A stretch of 64,000 nucleotides of DNA, taken from Arenibacter algicola. GTDB taxonomy: Bacteria > Bacteroidota > Bacteroidia > Flavobacteriales > Flavobacteriaceae. Location: contig NZ_JPOO01000001.1 in the NCBI RefSeq assembly GCF_000733925.1, forward strand, positions 2,285,895 to 2,349,894, written 5' to 3'. Below, piece by piece: positions 51,363-61,534 of the stretch. Both the position numbers and the translations under genes were made by a program. Under the pieces are notes generated by a model. It made no database searches. It saw only the letters and a program-made list of their open reading frames with translations, and was not told where the DNA came from. How positions within the stretch are numbered: position 1 is the stretch's first letter; each line of letters starts with the position of its first letter.

Positions 51363-51893
51363 CTAATCCAAAGCTATTTTATCGATCAACAATGTGAAGT
51401 TTTCGGTTCTTTTGTTCCCGATCAGGAAAACAATTTCCTCAATGCTATTTTTTGAAAAATTGGGCATGTCCAATTTCCTGCCCCGAAAAGAAGAATACAT
51501 ATCCTTGAGTGAAATTTTGATTTCTTCCCACTCCCCTGAAGTTGGGAAGGTAACGATATAGGAATAATAATTGTTGGAATCGTCCTTTACCCTAAACTGA
51601 TAATTTTTGCCGTCGCCTTTGAGTTTAATGGTTATGTTGCTGTCTTCGGTTACCTTTAGCTTTTCAAACCGGTAACGCACGGAAGAGAATCCACCATTGT
51701 TTTCCAAAGAAATCTCCCCCATAAATAGTCCATGTCCATTAGGGCTCAAGGTAAAGCTCCCTACCGACAAGCCTCCCATGACCCCATCATTCACAATTCT
51801 CCATTCCTTGATGTTGGAATCTTTATTGAAATCGAAAATTATTTTTGAGGTCATAAGCGTCATAAAAACTAAAGTGGCCAAAAGATACTTCAT
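51363..51893 (-). CDS. CIA30-like protein
   Basis: 176 residues with a signal peptide-like start (MKYLLATLVFMTLMTSKIIF). The CIA30 (galactose-binding-like) fold: WRIVNDGVMGGLSVGSFTLSPNGHGLFMGEISLENNGGFSSVRYR, then YQFRVKDDSNNYYSYIVTFPTSGEWEEIKISLKDMY and IEEIVFLIGNKRTENFTLLIDKIAL. Bacterial members are of unknown function, probably carbohydrate- or protein-binding. Single gene. Confidence 0.85.
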   Translation of the reverse strand: MKYLLATLVFMTLMTSKIIFDFNKDSNIKEWRIVNDGVMGGLSVGSFTLSPNGHGLFMGEISLENNGGFSSVRYRFEKLKVTEDSNITIKLKGDGKNYQFRVKDDSNNYYSYIVTFPTSGEWEEIKISLKDMYSSFRGRKLDMPNFSKNSIEEIVFLIGNKRTENFTLLIDKIALD

Positions 51894-51989
51894 AATTCAC
51901 CTTTAGGGTAATTTACGACAACTTAAGCTAAGGACCATATTTAGTTAGAGGACATGGTTGGCACAAGTCAAAAATTAGACTTTACATTT

Positions 51990-52946
51990 TTAGTAAATGG
52001 ACCGCTCCACCATGTTTTTTATGGGGGTTATGGTCTGCAAGTATTCAAAAATGGCCCCGGCTTCGGCATCGCTAAGTTGAGGATAGGGCAGCATGGGGTA
52101 GGTCAAGGCCTTTGCACCCTTTTTCTGCCCATACTTCAGTGCATTGACAAAATCTTCCTTGGTCCAATTCCCAATTCCGGTTTCCTTGTCCGGTGTAAGG
52201 TTCGATGTCAGCATTACCCGTCCCTGCAAATCCAAGGGTTTATTGCCCCCTCCAAAATACCCTTCACTCAATTCAGGATTTAGAAAATCGTTGGTTTTAA
52301 AATCGGCCGAATGGCATGAGAAGCAATCCAAGTTATGTGCCAGATATTTACCCAATTCCACAGCCTTGTTTTCATTTGGTAAGGGAATTGCCTCAGTGGG
52401 CAAAGGAAGTGGCTTAAAGGCAACCCTACAAAGGATTTTGGTCAATAAGGAGGGTTTGGGGGGAATATCCGGAGTGGGATCCGCTTTCACCATAGGGTGG
52501 TCCGACCTTAAAAACGCAATAATGGCATTAATATCTTCATCCGCCATATGTGGCAATTTGGCCATATAGGGCGGACTGTATTGACCGTCCCTTTTTATGC
52601 CCGTTCTAAGGAGATATACCAGTTCCCCATCCGTCCAGTCCCCAATGCCATAGGTCTTGTCCTGGGTAATATTCTGGGAATAGATTTCTCCAAATTCCGG
52701 TGGGGCATCCATCATTTTTTGACCCGTAAGTTTATTGGTTTGATGGTTCAAATGGCAACTGGCACATAGCATAAGGGCCAATTTTTCGCCCCTGGCCAAA
52801 GCTTCGGGACTACTATTTACCTTGAAATCAATTTTTTCCACATCATAGGAAGGAATATCGTTGGCACTGATAAAGATTACAACAATTCCAATCAATAATA
52901 CAATCAATCCTATGCTCACTCCTAGTATTTTTAGTCCTTTTTTCAT
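51990..52946 (-). CDS. Di-haem cytochrome c
   Basis: 318 residues with one N-terminal membrane anchor (ILGVSIGLIVLLIGIVVIFIS). Two haem-binding CxxCH motifs: LMLCASCHLNHQT near 60 and LDCFSCHSADFKT near 200. Both are followed by the expected distal Met-containing stretches (MAKLPHMADEDINAIIAFLRS and YPMLPYPQLSDAEAGAIFEYL). It is an inner-membrane-anchored periplasmic electron carrier. No dehydrogenase gene is next to it, so its partner is unknown. Confidence 0.85.
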   Translation of the reverse strand: MKKGLKILGVSIGLIVLLIGIVVIFISANDIPSYDVEKIDFKVNSSPEALARGEKLALMLCASCHLNHQTNKLTGQKMMDAPPEFGEIYSQNITQDKTYGIGDWTDGELVYLLRTGIKRDGQYSPPYMAKLPHMADEDINAIIAFLRSDHPMVKADPTPDIPPKPSLLTKILCRVAFKPLPLPTEAIPLPNENKAVELGKYLAHNLDCFSCHSADFKTNDFLNPELSEGYFGGGNKPLDLQGRVMLTSNLTPDKETGIGNWTKEDFVNALKYGQKKGAKALTYPMLPYPQLSDAEAGAIFEYLQTITPIKNMVERSIY

Positions 52947-53384
52947 CTAAGCAATATTTAATTTAACAAAAGGGTATTTAAAATAAAGGGGGAAATTTTA
53001 TAGTTTCAATAAGTTGTTTTCAGTATTAATAGCACAAAAGTCAACAGCTATATGCCATAATAAAAACATAGGGTTAGCTACTCAGGTAACGGTTGCACAA
53101 TGTTTCCGAAGTCTAATTAAGTGAAAGATTTTGGTCATGGGTCGGTTTTTGGCTATAATATTAAATAGCTGTTGGTTTCAAAAAAATATCCTAGCTGGGG
53201 TACTCCTAAAATAGTAATTTTTTTGCATAGATTGATATAGTCTTGATTACAATCTTCTTTAAATCAGTTAGTTTGTTGATAAAAGGTGCCTTATGGGTCA
53301 ATGTTTACCTTTTGTAGGAACATTCACCATTTGAATATTGCTTGAACAAAAATTTCCCAGGATATAAATTACACTTTGGACCAA
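52947..53384. other. Intergenic region, no gene seen
   Basis: 438 bp of AT-rich DNA between the mechanosensitive channel 3' end and the cytochrome start. No convincing frame, RNA gene or repeat was seen. Confidence 0.5.
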
Positions 53385-55262
53385 TTAGTCATTCTTGTCC
53401 TTTTCCACCTTTACGCTAAAACTTGGCGCCTTATAATCCTTGGGCAAATAATTAGCCGGTGTGGTGGTCATATTTCCATCTCTGGCAGCCCTATAATGTG
53501 GCGATAGGATTTCAATGCCCCTTTCATTAAATACGTCTTGTATATTTTGATGCAAATTGGAATAGATCAATGCCTGTTTACTGGCATTTTTTGTATGTGC
53601 GTTTATTTGGTAGGCAACATAAAAATCTTCCAAGCCGGTCTGTAGTACAAAGGGAGCAGGATCCTTTAAAAGTAGATCTGTCCTTAATGCGGCATCGATC
53701 AGGGCCTTATGTACATCTATCCAAGGAACATCATAGCCAATGGTCACGGTGGTATGTATAATAAGCCCCCTTTCCAAAGTTTCGCTGGTAAAATTGGTAG
53801 TGTTGCCGGAGAGCACCGAAGAATTTGGGATGGTGATTACTTCATTTTTTGTGGTTTTCACTCTGGTTACCAACAAGGTTTTTTCTACCACATCGCCGGT
53901 GACTTCACCAATTTTTATACGATCCCCAATTTTGAAGGGCCGCATATAGGTAATGACCAATCCGGCCACCATATTGGCAATGGCCGTTGAGGATCCCAAA
54001 GAAAACAATACCCCTATAAATACGGAAACTCCTTTAAATATATCTGAATCCGAACCTGGTAAATAGGGGAAAATCAATATGAACATAAAGGCATAAAGCA
54101 AAAACTTCACTATGCTGAAAGTAGGCATGGCCCAGTCCGAATGAAAACCGGATAATTTTAGTTTTTCCGCTTCAATTTCTGAAAATATGTACCGTACGAA
54201 ACGGATACAGTATTTCATTACAAAATAGATGACCAAGATGCTGATCAGGTTGGGTATATAGTGCCATACAGCGATGGCGCCACCTTTAAATGGGGACCAG
54301 ATTAATTGGAAAAGCGTATCTGCCCAAGTGCGGGAGAAAGGAAAAATACTAAAAATGATCGGTAGGGAGATGTACAGCAAAAGCGCGTACACCAACCAAC
54401 GAAAAATATTGAACAAAAACAGCACCACTTGCAATTCCTGATCGGCAGTCAGAAAGGTATAATCCTTGTAAGATAGATTTTTGAGCCACTTGTCCTTTGA
54501 TCTATGGATGTAGGCGAGTGCCCTGGTATAACCTTTCCCTATGAGGATAAATATTAGCCAGGCAAGGCCAATGACGAGGATGACCAAGCCTATGCGCATA
54601 AATATCTTTATTATGCCACTCTCTTTCTTTACTTCAATGATGGAGGTCTTGATCTTAAGCGTAAATTCATCTGCCAGGGCGCGCATACTTTTGTCGTACC
54701 AAATGGCATCGGATTCGGAAATACTCATAATGATGGTTTCTCCATAAACAATATCAAATGTGTTTTCAGATTTTACAACGACAATGGAATCGATCTTTAG
54801 AAAATCATCATCATCCAATTTTTTGATTTTTTTTGATATGCTAAGTGCCCTCTCTTGGGGAGTGGATGCTCCAATCTTGGAATAGATATGGAATAGGGTA
54901 TCGCCAAGGGAAGTGATTACCGGAAATCCGGAGGCAGTATTCCGCAATGAATCTATACGCGCTATTTTGTGGGCTATGCGCGACTTATTATTGTCTTCAA
55001 TGGTTTTAAGCTGAAGAAGAAGTTCTTCTTTTTGTATGTTATCCGTTGTTTTTAAAGAATTGAGCTGATTCTCCAAATCCGCTTTCTTTATGGAATCTTC
55101 AACACGTTGCTGTTCAATTTCCGCTATACGCTTGTTATAATTTTTTAAGATTTCCGTATTGACCGAATCTTTGTTTACCGTAATGGTATCGGTCTGACTT
55201 TTTACATTATAACTGCAAAGAAGGAGTAGGGTAAAAAATAATACTCGTGCGTGGGGTCTCAT
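53385..55262 (-). CDS. Mechanosensitive channel, MscS family, with large periplasmic N-terminal domain
   Basis: 625 residues. Signal peptide (LFFTLLLLCSYNVKSQ) then a periplasmic coiled-coil region (about 25-125) with heptads such as IAEIQQRVEDSIKKADLENQL-like stretches. Four to five membrane helices between 215 and 420. The MscS pore helix GVSVFIGVLFSLGSSTAIANMVAGLVITYMRPFKIGDRIKIGEVTGDVVEKTLLVTRVKTTKNEVITIPN carries the family motif, and a C-terminal alpha/beta domain follows. It should open under membrane tension to release solutes. Confidence 0.85.
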   Translation of the reverse strand: MRPHARVLFFTLLLLCSYNVKSQTDTITVNKDSVNTEILKNYNKRIAEIEQQRVEDSIKKADLENQLNSLKTTDNIQKEELLLQLKTIEDNNKSRIAHKIARIDSLRNTASGFPVITSLGDTLFHIYSKIGASTPQERALSISKKIKKLDDDDFLKIDSIVVVKSENTFDIVYGETIIMSISESDAIWYDKSMRALADEFTLKIKTSIIEVKKESGIIKIFMRIGLVILVIGLAWLIFILIGKGYTRALAYIHRSKDKWLKNLSYKDYTFLTADQELQVVLFLFNIFRWLVYALLLYISLPIIFSIFPFSRTWADTLFQLIWSPFKGGAIAVWHYIPNLISILVIYFVMKYCIRFVRYIFSEIEAEKLKLSGFHSDWAMPTFSIVKFLLYAFMFILIFPYLPGSDSDIFKGVSVFIGVLFSLGSSTAIANMVAGLVITYMRPFKIGDRIKIGEVTGDVVEKTLLVTRVKTTKNEVITIPNSSVLSGNTTNFTSETLERGLIIHTTVTIGYDVPWIDVHKALIDAALRTDLLLKDPAPFVLQTGLEDFYVAYQINAHTKNASKQALIYSNLHQNIQDVFNERGIEILSPHYRAARDGNMTTTPANYLPKDYKAPSFSVKVEKDKND

Positions 55263-55428
55263 ATCATGGTCCGTTTAAAGGTTGGTATGCGCATTGGCAT
55301 CAAGGCCATTGGCGTGGTTATTCAAAAGTATGATTTAAATAAACACAAAATTCTTGGATTCTGATCGACTATTAAAATTTAAATAGCTTCGCTAAGTCAT
55401 AAGATGGCTATTATAACACACTTGGTCG

Positions 55429-57084
55429 TTATCCTTGAATATTGGATTTTGACTTTTCCAAAGCCTCATTGATATTCTTGAAGATATACTCTTCGTTCAA
55501 TACGGAGAACATTTCGTTCTTCTCAAAATCCTTTTTGGTCTCTTCGTTGATCCCGGATAGAATTACTTTTATTCCCTTGGCCCTATACGATTTTATGATC
55601 TCCTTTAAGCTCTGATACCCTGTGGCATCGATCATAGGAACATAGCGCATTCTTATAATAATCACCTTGGGTTGTAAATGGGTATTGGATATGGTTTCCT
55701 GAAATTGTCTTGCGGCACCAAAAAACAAGGGGCCATTAATTTCATATAACAGCACATTTTTAGGGAGCTCCAGTAGTTCATCGTCAAACAAATGTTCGTC
55801 GTTAATATTATCAGATGTGATTTTTTCAACCAGTACCGCCTCGCTCATTCTTTTCATAAACATAAAACTGGAGAGTACAATCCCAATTTCAATGGCTATA
55901 ACAAGATCAAAAATGACCGTTAGGAAGAAGGTGCTAAGTAGGATGATGATATCCATTCTATTGCCCTTTAAAATCGATTTAAATTGTCGCCATTCGCTCA
56001 TATGATAGGCCACGACCATTAAAATTCCCGCCAAACAGGAAAGGGGTATCAACTTGGCATAAGGAGCAAATAAAAGCATTATGGACAAGAGAACCAATGC
56101 GTGTACTATACCCGCAATTGGGGTTCTACCGCCATTCTTTACATTGGTGGCAGTTCTTGCTATGGCCCCTGTGGCGGGGATTCCCCCAAAGATGGCCGAG
56201 AATATATTGGCACCGCCCTGAGCTATCAATTCCATATTGGAACGATGTTTTCCGCCTATCATGGAGTCCGAAACCACAGCGGACAGCAGGGATTCTATAC
56301 CACCTAATAGGGCAATGGCAAAAGCAGGCTGTATAAGGGACTTTACAGTGTCATAATCTACATTGGGAAGGCTGGGCATGCTCAAATGATTCGGGATTTC
56401 CCCAAAATTGCTTTCAATGGTATCCACCGGTATCCCAAAAACCTGTACCACAATTGTGGACATTAGGATGGCAACTATAGAACCCGGTATTTTCTTTATC
56501 AGTTTTTGAAAATATAGGGTTATGATGACCGTTCCGCTAGCGATTGCAATGGCATACCCATTGATCTTGTCCAAATTTTCAAAATATACCGCCCATTTAT
56601 CCATAAAGTCGGCCGGTACCTTCGCTATCTGAAGTCCAAAAAAATCATTGATCTGGGAAGAAAAGATAATCAGGGCGATACCACTGGTAAAGCCTACTAT
56701 AAGTGAATAGGGAATAAATTTTAATAGGTTCCCCAATCGGGCCAGTCCTAGGCCGATGATGATAAATCCGGCCATAAAAGTAGCTATGGTAAGGCCATTT
56801 ATTCCATGCTCTTGAACAATACCGTATACGATTACTATAAAGGCTCCAGTTGGCCCCCCAATTTGGACCCGACTACCACCGAAGGCCGAAATTATTATTC
56901 CGGCAATAATGGCCGTAATTATTCCCTTTTCCGGCGATACTCCTGAGGCTATTGCAAAAGCGATCGCCAAGGGAAGGGCAACAATGCCCACGATCAATCC
57001 AGAAAGTATGTCTTTTGTAATGGTTTCCTTGGAAATTCCCTCCTTTAAAAGTGAGAACAACTTGGGAATAAATTCTTTGTTCAT
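55429..57084 (-). CDS. SulP-family anion transporter with STAS domain
   Basis: 551 residues. About 12-14 membrane segments; the early ITKDILSGLIVGIVALPLAIAFAIASGVSPEKGIITAIIAGIIISAFGGSRVQIGGPTGAFIVIV is the SulP signature, with the substrate-binding GGPTGAF. A C-terminal cytoplasmic STAS domain (about 440-551) has VIIIRMRYVPMIDATGYQSLKEII, in which the D-A-T-G position replaces the phosphorylatable D-S-x-G. Sulfate, bicarbonate and other anions are possible substrates. Confidence 0.9.
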   Translation of the reverse strand: MNKEFIPKLFSLLKEGISKETITKDILSGLIVGIVALPLAIAFAIASGVSPEKGIITAIIAGIIISAFGGSRVQIGGPTGAFIVIVYGIVQEHGINGLTIATFMAGFIIIGLGLARLGNLLKFIPYSLIVGFTSGIALIIFSSQINDFFGLQIAKVPADFMDKWAVYFENLDKINGYAIAIASGTVIITLYFQKLIKKIPGSIVAILMSTIVVQVFGIPVDTIESNFGEIPNHLSMPSLPNVDYDTVKSLIQPAFAIALLGGIESLLSAVVSDSMIGGKHRSNMELIAQGGANIFSAIFGGIPATGAIARTATNVKNGGRTPIAGIVHALVLLSIMLLFAPYAKLIPLSCLAGILMVVAYHMSEWRQFKSILKGNRMDIIILLSTFFLTVIFDLVIAIEIGIVLSSFMFMKRMSEAVLVEKITSDNINDEHLFDDELLELPKNVLLYEINGPLFFGAARQFQETISNTHLQPKVIIIRMRYVPMIDATGYQSLKEIIKSYRAKGIKVILSGINEETKKDFEKNEMFSVLNEEYIFKNINEALEKSKSNIQG

Positions 57085-57259
57085 ATTAGAATCAAATGGT
57101 AGTCAAAGGTATTCAGTGAGGTACTCAAAGTATATTACATTATATAACAGTAATAAAAGAGGATAAACCTAGGGTGATTTTTTCTTTTGAAATATGATAA
57201 TGGTCATTTTATATCTTTGTAACATCATAATATTAATATTGGGCAGTCCTAATTTTCAT

Positions 57260-58774
57260 TTAGGATTGGGGAGTTGTGGATACGGTGGCCGTGTCATTTT
57301 TTTCTAGGTCTATGGTTATGTAGGAATAGGGCAGCATGCCATTGGCTACTTGGGTACTGGCTCTTTTTTCTCCATTTACAAAGAGAAATTCATGGGTACC
57401 AGGTATTTTAGCAGTCCATTTTATGTTTTCCCCATTTATATTATGGGCTATGGTTTTGGTCTTTCCAAAATGTTTTACACCAATTTTATTGGATAATAAG
57501 GGAACGTTGGCCATTTCGGCCCATTCCAAATCTTTTTCCAACCTGGAAAAGCTTACAAACCCATTGTTAGCTGCATCTGCCTCTATACCCATCAACCCTC
57601 GGGTTAAATGCTCTATTACCGTATAGGAATTCTCGGGATAGGCCCTTCGGGGGTTTTGAACGCTGCACAAATTTATGATCATCTTGTTAGCCAGTTCCGA
57701 TTTGCCATTTTCATAAAACATAATAGGCAAATAAGATTTTAGCTCCACAATTAATTTGTTGAAGTTGGCCTCGTATTTCCCTACCAAATTCAAAATTTTG
57801 GAATCCTCCTTAATGGTATCAAAATAGAATAGGTAATGCAGAAAAGCCTGATCTTTCCCTACCATAAAATAATCGAAGCTTCCATCGTCATAAAGAATGG
57901 AACGATATTCCTGGTTTTCGTTATCGTACCAAAATTGATCTAGGAATTCCTGTTCCTGATTGGCCTTCTCCAAGTATTCTGAAGATAGGGACAGGTCGCC
58001 CCTGAGTTTTAGCATCTCTGCGTAGGCCTTGTAAGCGGCTATTATGGAAGCGGTCATATCTATTCCCAGCATAGTTTCCCCTCTGCCCCCTTCATTATAG
58101 GAAGGGATTCCCCTCTTATTTCCAAACCTACTATTTTCTTGATTGTTTGGCGTATGCAGGGATCGGTTTCTTTCCAGGGTTTCGAGGTAACCTATATCCC
58201 AGTGATTTAAATATTCGTTGAGACTTAATTCATAAAATTTTATTAGATCCGGGTTCTCCAGGTATTCTTTGTTTCCGGTCCATTTATAAAGTCGATTGGC
58301 AGTATAGGTAATATCAAAGTTTGCCGGCAGGTTATACCAAAAATCTTGATCATTTTCGTAGTCTACCGGGGCAGGTTTGTTATACCTGTTAATTTCCCAA
58401 TAGCTACAGTAATCCTTTTCCTTACTAATGTTTTGTGCGAACTTTAGAAACATATTAAAATTGTGTTTCCCCAACCCTAAAATTTCCGCACCAATTGCCT
58501 GGTGGGAAACATCCCGCATGCAGAACGCTTCCCGATCGGGTAGGGCAGCCTCATACCAATACCCAACTGGGTCATTATTGTCATGGGCGTAGGACAAGGC
58601 CTTGTTTTTGGCCCAGTTGAAAGCTTTGTTCAATTCTTTATCGGACGAAACGAATATTAGTTCCCTGGTAGGTTTTTCGGGCGATTTTTGGGATGTGCCA
58701 TTGCAACTCCCCAATATAGCGTACAATAAAAGTATTGGAAAGTATTTTAAGGTGGTGGTTGGACTTGTTTGCAT
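57260..58774 (-). CDS. Six-hairpin glycosidase-like lipoprotein
   Basis: 504 residues. The leader ends in a lipobox (PILLLYAILGSCNG), so it is a surface or periplasmic lipoprotein. The core is an (alpha/alpha)6 barrel: LPDREAFCMRDVSHQAIGAEILGLGKHNFNMFLKFA, then GRGETMLGIDMTASIIAAYKAY and ENSYTVIEHLTRGLMGIEADAANNGF, with a C-terminal beta-sandwich. Acidic residues in the first block (R-D-V-S-H) could be catalytic. It resembles rhamnosidase- or glucosidase-type clans but I cannot place it in a GH family. Confidence 0.65.
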   Translation of the reverse strand: MQTSPTTTLKYFPILLLYAILGSCNGTSQKSPEKPTRELIFVSSDKELNKAFNWAKNKALSYAHDNNDPVGYWYEAALPDREAFCMRDVSHQAIGAEILGLGKHNFNMFLKFAQNISKEKDYCSYWEINRYNKPAPVDYENDQDFWYNLPANFDITYTANRLYKWTGNKEYLENPDLIKFYELSLNEYLNHWDIGYLETLERNRSLHTPNNQENSRFGNKRGIPSYNEGGRGETMLGIDMTASIIAAYKAYAEMLKLRGDLSLSSEYLEKANQEQEFLDQFWYDNENQEYRSILYDDGSFDYFMVGKDQAFLHYLFYFDTIKEDSKILNLVGKYEANFNKLIVELKSYLPIMFYENGKSELANKMIINLCSVQNPRRAYPENSYTVIEHLTRGLMGIEADAANNGFVSFSRLEKDLEWAEMANVPLLSNKIGVKHFGKTKTIAHNINGENIKWTAKIPGTHEFLFVNGEKRASTQVANGMLPYSYITIDLEKNDTATVSTTPQS

Positions 58775-58836
58775 TTTTTTAATTTAATTTCTGGTCTAGA
58801 GTTTGGTTCAGGGATTGGCCTAACCAATTTTTAAGT

Positions 58837-59307
58837 CTATCTATTCCTTTTTTTGTTCAATTCCGCCCTTCTCATTGGCATGGAGTCTATGGTTCCAAAA
58901 AGTTCTTCAGCGGAAAGCAATCCGTTTTTTTCAAGTTTATTGCCGCCATCCAGTCCAATCAATACTACTTTGAAATCCACATTTTTTCCAGCAAATTTAT
59001 CGAATAGGGCAGAGGAGGAAACCCATTCATTTTGTTCGGGATCAACAGGATCCTTGATTAAGGTATAACGCTGAGGCAAAACATGATAGATCAGCATTTT
59101 TCTTTCCTTAAGTTCTCTTGGAAATTTATAAAATTCGGCAATTTGATCCTGATATTCCTTGGAATTCTCATTTTGGGACATGATTAGTAGGACCCTATTT
59201 TTCCATAGGTGTTTATTTAGATCTTGTCCATGGGCATAGTTTATCATCAGAATTCCTAAGAAAATAAAGCCGCTTCGTATTATATTATTTTGTGTTTCTA
59301 CAACCAT
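58837..59307 (-). CDS. DUF4174 family protein
   Basis: 156 residues. Hydrophobic leader (IRSGFIFLGILMINYAHGQ) then the DUF4174 pattern: LNKHLWKNRVLLIMSQNENSKEYQDQIAEF and FKVVLIGLDGGNKLEKNGLLSAEELFGTIDSMPMRRAEL, a thioredoxin-like fold without the CxxC. Function unknown. It overlaps the end of the CorA gene by 10 bp, so they are translationally coupled. Confidence 0.8.
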   Translation of the reverse strand: MVVETQNNIIRSGFIFLGILMINYAHGQDLNKHLWKNRVLLIMSQNENSKEYQDQIAEFYKFPRELKERKMLIYHVLPQRYTLIKDPVDPEQNEWVSSSALFDKFAGKNVDFKVVLIGLDGGNKLEKNGLLSAEELFGTIDSMPMRRAELNKKRNR

Positions 59308-60383
59308 TTCTTCTTTCTAAAATAGATCAACATTCCAATGGCAATGACGATAATTACCCCCCACATAATAAAATAACTGTATTTATAATGAAGTTCCGGC
59401 ACAACATCAAAGTTGGTCCCGTAAATACCGGCAATAAAGGTCAGCGGAATAAAAATCACGGAAAATACAGTCAGAAATTTCATGATGTCGTTCAGCTTGC
59501 TACTAATGGTGGTGTGATAGATGTTCAATTGGTCGGACAGTATTTCCCTATAGCTATCCGAAGAGTCGCTGGCGTGATTTATGTTGTCCTGTAGCTCCTT
59601 AAAATGCATTTCCGTACTTTCCGTAATAAAATCCGATTCCATTTTTGCAAGGTTCAATATCACTTCCTTGGCTGGTTTGATATTCTTTCTCAGAAAATTC
59701 AATTCCCGTTTGTAGGAGTTGATTTCCCCAATAATCTCCTGCCTTGGTTCCAAGAGCAGACTTTCTTCCAGCATTTCAATTTTTTCCCCCAATACGCCAA
59801 TAATGTAGATGTAGTTATCAATTACAATATCCAACAGGGCAAATAAGAGGTAATCCGTACCGCCGTTCCTAATTCTTCTTTTCTGTTTTCGGATCCGTTC
59901 CCTAACTGGTTCAAAGACGTCCCCTTTGGTTTCCTGAAAGGAAATCAAAATCGATTCGGTCAATATCAAACTCAGGTTTTCAACATTTATGGTATCGGAA
60001 TTGGGGGCTTGTTGCAACATTTTTATGGAGATATAAATGCAGTTGTCGTATTCCTTAATCGTTGGTCTTGCCTGGGTGTTCATTACATCTGCCAAGACCA
60101 TACGGTCAAAATTGAATTCATTAGCAATGCCCTCAATAATTTCGGTATTGTGGAGTCCGTCTATATTAAACCAGGTAACCGTGTCCTTTTCCTGATATTT
60201 TAATACCTCCTTTACCGTCTTTATGGTTTCTTCGGCCAGGCTATTGGCATCAAAATCTATTATTCTAAGCAGTACTTCATTAATTTTCTTATCTCCACGG
60301 AAGATAAGTTCATCAGGTGAAGTCCCTATTTCCTCCTTTGATTTTTTTAAGAATCTTGCCATTTTTATTTTTTTGTTGATCAC
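59298..60383 (-). CDS. CorA-family divalent-cation transporter with GTN motif
   Basis: 361 residues; Met8 (60362) is an equally good start. A large cytoplasmic funnel with long helices (about 145-290, ending LSDQLNIYHTTISSKLNDIMKFLTVFSVIFIPLTFIAG) and two C-terminal membrane helices. The selectivity motif, usually Gly-Met-Asn, reads IYGTNFDVVPEL here, so Met is replaced by Thr. The final helix ends FRKKKWL. It should carry Mg2+, Co2+ or another ion. The DUF4174 gene is coupled downstream and an MscS gene lies 21 bp upstream. Confidence 0.85.
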   Translation of the reverse strand: MINKKIKMARFLKKSKEEIGTSPDELIFRGDKKINEVLLRIIDFDANSLAEETIKTVKEVLKYQEKDTVTWFNIDGLHNTEIIEGIANEFNFDRMVLADVMNTQARPTIKEYDNCIYISIKMLQQAPNSDTINVENLSLILTESILISFQETKGDVFEPVRERIRKQKRRIRNGGTDYLLFALLDIVIDNYIYIIGVLGEKIEMLEESLLLEPRQEIIGEINSYKRELNFLRKNIKPAKEVILNLAKMESDFITESTEMHFKELQDNINHASDSSDSYREILSDQLNIYHTTISSKLNDIMKFLTVFSVIFIPLTFIAGIYGTNFDVVPELHYKYSYFIMWGVIIVIAIGMLIYFRKKKWL

Positions 60384-60404
60384 ATCGTTCTATGTTGATT
60401 GGGT

Positions 60405-61280
60405 TCATTTTTTAGAACCTGGCTGTTCATTTTTAGGGATTATTTCTGTATGGCCCGACTTAAAGTGAAGGTCCATTTGCGGAAAGGGTATTACAATCTT
60501 GTTTTCACTGAATTTCCGGTTGATGATCTTTCGGATATCACTTTTCACCTTCTCGATTCTAAATACGTTTTCGCTAAAAAACAGCACCTCAAAATCCAAG
60601 GAGGAATTGCCGAAATTTACAAAGCGTCCCTCTATCATTTTGCTATCATCAAAATCAGGATGTTCCAAAACACTTTCCTCCAGTATTCTGACAACAAGAT
60701 CAACATCACTACCATAGGCCACTCCAACACCTATTTTGAAACGGGTTTTTTTCTTCTGGTGACTCCAATTGATGACCTTATTTGTAGTTATCAATGAATT
60801 TGGTATAATTATGGAAATATCGTTTCTGTTAAGTCCCCGCGAAGTTCTCAATCCAATTTCCTGTATTTCCACTATATCGCCATCTATTTCAAGGACGTCG
60901 TTGATTTTGATCGATTTCTCCGAAAGTAATATTATGCCAGAGATTACATCGTTGAAGGTTTGTTGCAGGCCCAATCCCACACCCACCAATAGTGCAGCGG
61001 AGCCGGCAATTAAAATGGTGACCTTGATGCCCACGGATTCCAATATAAAGCCAAAGGCAATTACCCATATAACATATTTAATGATTTGATATAGGGCATA
61101 AGTGTTTCCCTTATCCAGGTGCAACCCCTTATAGCGCCGAAATAGCGCCGATTTTATGAGCTTCAATATTACCCTTGTAATTAGAATTATTAATAGAATT
61201 ATAACCAGGGTGTATACTTTTATTTTATAATCCCCAATACTGATCAGATTAAAGTCCAATAACTTACTTAGCGTATCCAT
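60405..61280 (-). CDS. Mechanosensitive channel, MscS family (short)
   Basis: 291 residues. Three membrane helices, then the pore and beta domain: AALLVGVGLGLQQTFNDVISGIILLSEKSIKINDVLEIDGDIVEIQEIGLRTSRGLNRNDISIIIPNSLI, the MscS hallmark. The C-terminal domain includes GVGVAYGSDVDLVVRILEESVLEHPDF. It lies 21 bp upstream of the CorA gene, so channel, ion transporter and DUF4174 protein form one transcription unit. Confidence 0.9.
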   Translation of the reverse strand: MDTLSKLLDFNLISIGDYKIKVYTLVIILLIILITRVILKLIKSALFRRYKGLHLDKGNTYALYQIIKYVIWVIAFGFILESVGIKVTILIAGSAALLVGVGLGLQQTFNDVISGIILLSEKSIKINDVLEIDGDIVEIQEIGLRTSRGLNRNDISIIIPNSLITTNKVINWSHQKKKTRFKIGVGVAYGSDVDLVVRILEESVLEHPDFDDSKMIEGRFVNFGNSSLDFEVLFFSENVFRIEKVKSDIRKIINRKFSENKIVIPFPQMDLHFKSGHTEIIPKNEQPGSKK

Positions 61281-61534
61281 TTCATTTTTTTAGGGCCACC
61301 GGATGCCTTGCCAAGAAGTTCAGCTTGTGCAGGGGGAGGGTAGGAGCGTTGGTTTTATTATACTGAAATATAGTGAAATCCCTTGAACTATCCTCAGGAA
61401 AATGAGCATTAGAGCGGAAAATGAACATCGCTTCCTTAGGTGGGTTCAGGACCAATTAAAAAGGGACAATGTTCTTATTATCCTTATTTTTTTTGGAAGG
61501 AATTAGGTTTTAGAAAAGTACTTATACCAATTCT

